From contig CAZJWO010000056.1 of assembly GCA_964549735.1 (NCBI GenBank), forward strand, positions 1 through 22,917: DNA of 22,917 nt, given 5' to 3'. A program made the position numbers and the translations under genes. How positions within the stretch are numbered: the first letter of the stretch is position 1; each line of letters starts with the position of its first letter. This document shows positions 21,199 to 22,917 of the stretch, one piece after another. Under the pieces are notes generated by a model. It saw only the letters and a list, made by a program, of their open reading frames with translations. It ran no database searches and had not been told where the DNA came from. The DNA comes from Glo-17 sp964549735 (GTDB lineage Bacteria > Krumholzibacteriota > Krumholzibacteriia > LZORAL124-64-63).

Positions 21199-22873
21199 TT
21201 GACGATCAGCGAGATCCGCACCCGCTTCCTCGAGTTCTTCGCCGCCCGCGGGCATACCGTCGTCGCCTCCAGCACGCTCGTGCCGCAGGACGACCCGACG
21301 CTGCTGTTCACCAACGCCGGCATGAACCAGTTCAAGGCGATCTTTCTGGGCGTCGAGACGCGCGCGTACAAACGCGCCGCGAGCTGCCAGAAGTGCATGC
21401 GCGTCAGCGGCAAGCACAACGACCTCGAGGAGGTGGGCAAGGACGCCCGCCACCATACCTTCTTCGAAATGCTCGGCAACTGGAGCTTCGGCGACTACTA
21501 CAAGGTCGAGTCCCTGCTGTGGGGTCGCGACTTCCTGGTCGAGGAGATGGGCCTCGCTGCGGACCGCCTCTGGTACAGCGTCTACAAGGACGACGACGAG
21601 GCCTTCGACGCCATCGCCAGCCGGCTCGGCGTGCCGCCCGCGCGCATCAAGCGCCTGGGCGACATCGAGCGCGGCGACGAGGAGAACTTCTGGTCGATGG
21701 GCGAGACCGGTCCCTGCGGTCCCTGCGCCGAGATCTACTACGACCAGGGCGAGGGCATGCGGTGCGACCATCCGCAGGGGTGCGCGCTGGGCGTCTGCGA
21801 CTGCGACCGCTGGCTCGAGCTGTGGAACCACGTCTTCATGCAGTTCGACCGCGACGCGCAGGGCAAGCTGACGCCCCTGCCGATGCAGAGCGTCGACACC
21901 GGCCTCGGCCTCGAGCGCCTGGCCGCCGTGCTGCAGGGCGTCCAGAGCAACTACCAGACCGACGTCTTCCGGACGCTCATCCGCCGTATGAGCGAGCTGA
22001 GCGGCCGCCAGCCCGCCGGCGACGACCTCATCAGCATGCAGGTCATCGCCGATCACGCGCGCGCCGTCGTCTTCACGATCACCGACGGCGCGGTCCCGAG
22101 CAACGACGGCCGCGGCTACGTGGTCCGGCGCATCCTGCGGCGCGCGGCGCGTCACGGCCATCTCCTAGGCATGGAAGAACCGTTCCTCTACCGGATCTGC
22201 GAGACGGTCATCGAGGTCATGGGCGACGCGTACCTCGAGCTGCGCCAGCGTCGCGACCGCGTGCTGCCGCTGATCCGCCAGGAGGAGGAGCGCTTCCTGC
22301 GCACCCTGGCCAGCGGCTTGAAGATCTACGCCGAGTTCCGCGACCGCATGCGCGCCGAGGGGCGCGCCGTGCTGGCCGGCGCCGAGGCGTTCAAGCTGCA
22401 CGACACCTTCGGTTTCCCGGTCGACCTGACGGCGGTCATGGCGGCCGAAGACGGCCTGACCGTCGATCAGGACGGGTTCGCGGCGTGCATGGCGCAGCAG
22501 CGCGCCCAGAGCGGCAGGGAACGCGTCTTCATGCAAGGCATCGGACCTTGGCAGCCGCTGCGGCCGGCCGCGGCGGTCGCGGGACGCTCCGGCGACGACG
22601 CGCCGCTGCGCGGGCGCTTCACCGGCTACGACACGCTCGCCGGCGAAAGCGAGGTGCTGGCCGTGCGCGCCGGCGGCGAGGATGGCGCCGGCGCGCGGAC
22701 GCACGTGCTCTGCGCCGAGGCGCCGTTCTATCCGGAGGGTGGCGGCCAGGTCGGCGACACCGGCACCATCGAGTTGCGCGACGGCGAGGAGCTGCCGGTC
22801 CTGACGACGCTCAAGACCGAGGAAGGACCGGCGCTGGTCGTGCGGGGCGACGCGGCAGGGCTGGCGGCGCGGC
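21199..22873 (+). CDS. alaS: Alanyl-tRNA synthetase, N-terminal part (truncated at contig end)
   Basis: The first 558 residues of a class II synthetase that is normally about 870-880 long; it charges tRNA-Ala. The family blocks are LLFTNAGMNQFKAIF, QKCMRVSGKHNDLEEVG, HTFFEMLGNWSFGDYYK and GPCGPCAEIYYD (aminoacylation domain). The class II motif 3 region GLGLERLAAVLQG and the tRNA-recognition segment DHARAVVFTITDGAVPSNDGRGYVVRRILRR follow. The opening of the editing domain is present (APFYPEGGGQVGDTG). The HxxxH editing metal site and the C-Ala domain lie beyond the contig. A cysteine-rich loop (C189, C195, C200, C202) precedes DRWLELWNHVFMQF. The start is TTG 21199, giving the usual TISEIRTRFLEFF N-terminus with GAGGT at 21187-21191. 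The gene breaks at the adapter, not at a biological end. Confidence 0.95.
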
Positions 22874-22917
22874 AGATCGGAAGAGCGTCGTGTAGGGAAA
22901 GAGTGTAGGATAGGGTG
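22874..22917 (-). other. Untrimmed Illumina adapter (right end)
   Basis: AGATCGGAAGAGCGTCGTG and the following bases are the reverse complement of the adapter at the left end, matching bases 4-47 exactly. They are not genomic. They extend the alaS frame by a few meaningless codons (RASCRERV). Confidence 0.97.

Noticed and set aside
4..22917. 44-bp terminal inverted repeats suggesting a linear plasmid, phage or transposon
   Set aside because: The repeat is the Illumina adapter sequence and cuts alaS and the left-end gene mid-frame, so it is a library artefact.
1..22917. tRNA or rRNA genes, CRISPR arrays, transposase or integrase genes
   Set aside because: None was seen on either strand; the only mobile-element signature is the non-coding palindrome at 16848-17033.

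Overview
The window is a GC-rich bacterial fragment from a diderm (outer-membrane) organism. Evidence for an outer membrane is a YaiO-like beta-barrel gene, a lipoprotein gene and a C-terminal barrel-type tail at the left edge. The sequence alone does not fix the lineage. High-GC diderms such as Myxococcota or an FCB-type candidate phylum (Krumholzibacteria or Eisenbacteria-like) would fit; this is inference. Both ends are not genomic: they carry the same Illumina sequencing adapter in opposite orientation. A 10-N gap lies inside one gene. This is therefore an assembled contig with untrimmed ends, and junction-dependent claims need caution.

Layout. 48-3627: tail of an outer-membrane protein with a strong terminator; a crotonase-fold protein (minus) divergent from a TIGR01777/YfcH-type nucleotide-sugar epimerase-like protein; and a type I glutamine synthetase lacking the adenylylation tyrosine. 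3678-4254: a cytochrome c oxidase subunit III-like gene interrupted by the N gap. 4295-11110: a six-gene, fully overlapping operon preceded by a near-consensus sigma-54 promoter. It encodes an unknown polytopic membrane protein, a membrane GT2 polysaccharide synthase, a membrane-anchored bactofilin-like beta-helix protein, an anchored divergent polysaccharide deacetylase, a lipoprotein of probable (alpha/alpha)6 hydrolase type, and a YaiO-like outer-membrane barrel. Together these look like an uncharacterised synthase-dependent exopolysaccharide assembly and export system, and this is the most interesting region.

11130-14253: lipoyl synthase (minus) with a clear promoter, divergent from a MarR regulator that overlaps a lysine 2,3-aminomutase gene; the MarR promoter carries a repeated TGTACGAA operator candidate. 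14250-15345: an mgtE magnesium transporter gene missing about 90 internal codons and frameshifted, sharing its stop tetranucleotide with the aminomutase gene.

15637-17502: UDP-GlcNAc 2-epimerase and the ribosome-rescue hydrolase ArfB, separated by a 186-bp near-perfect palindrome that looks like a miniature inverted-repeat element. 17562-20944: a three-gene ABC-2 exporter operon (ATPase plus two permeases), divergent from alaS, which runs off the right end.
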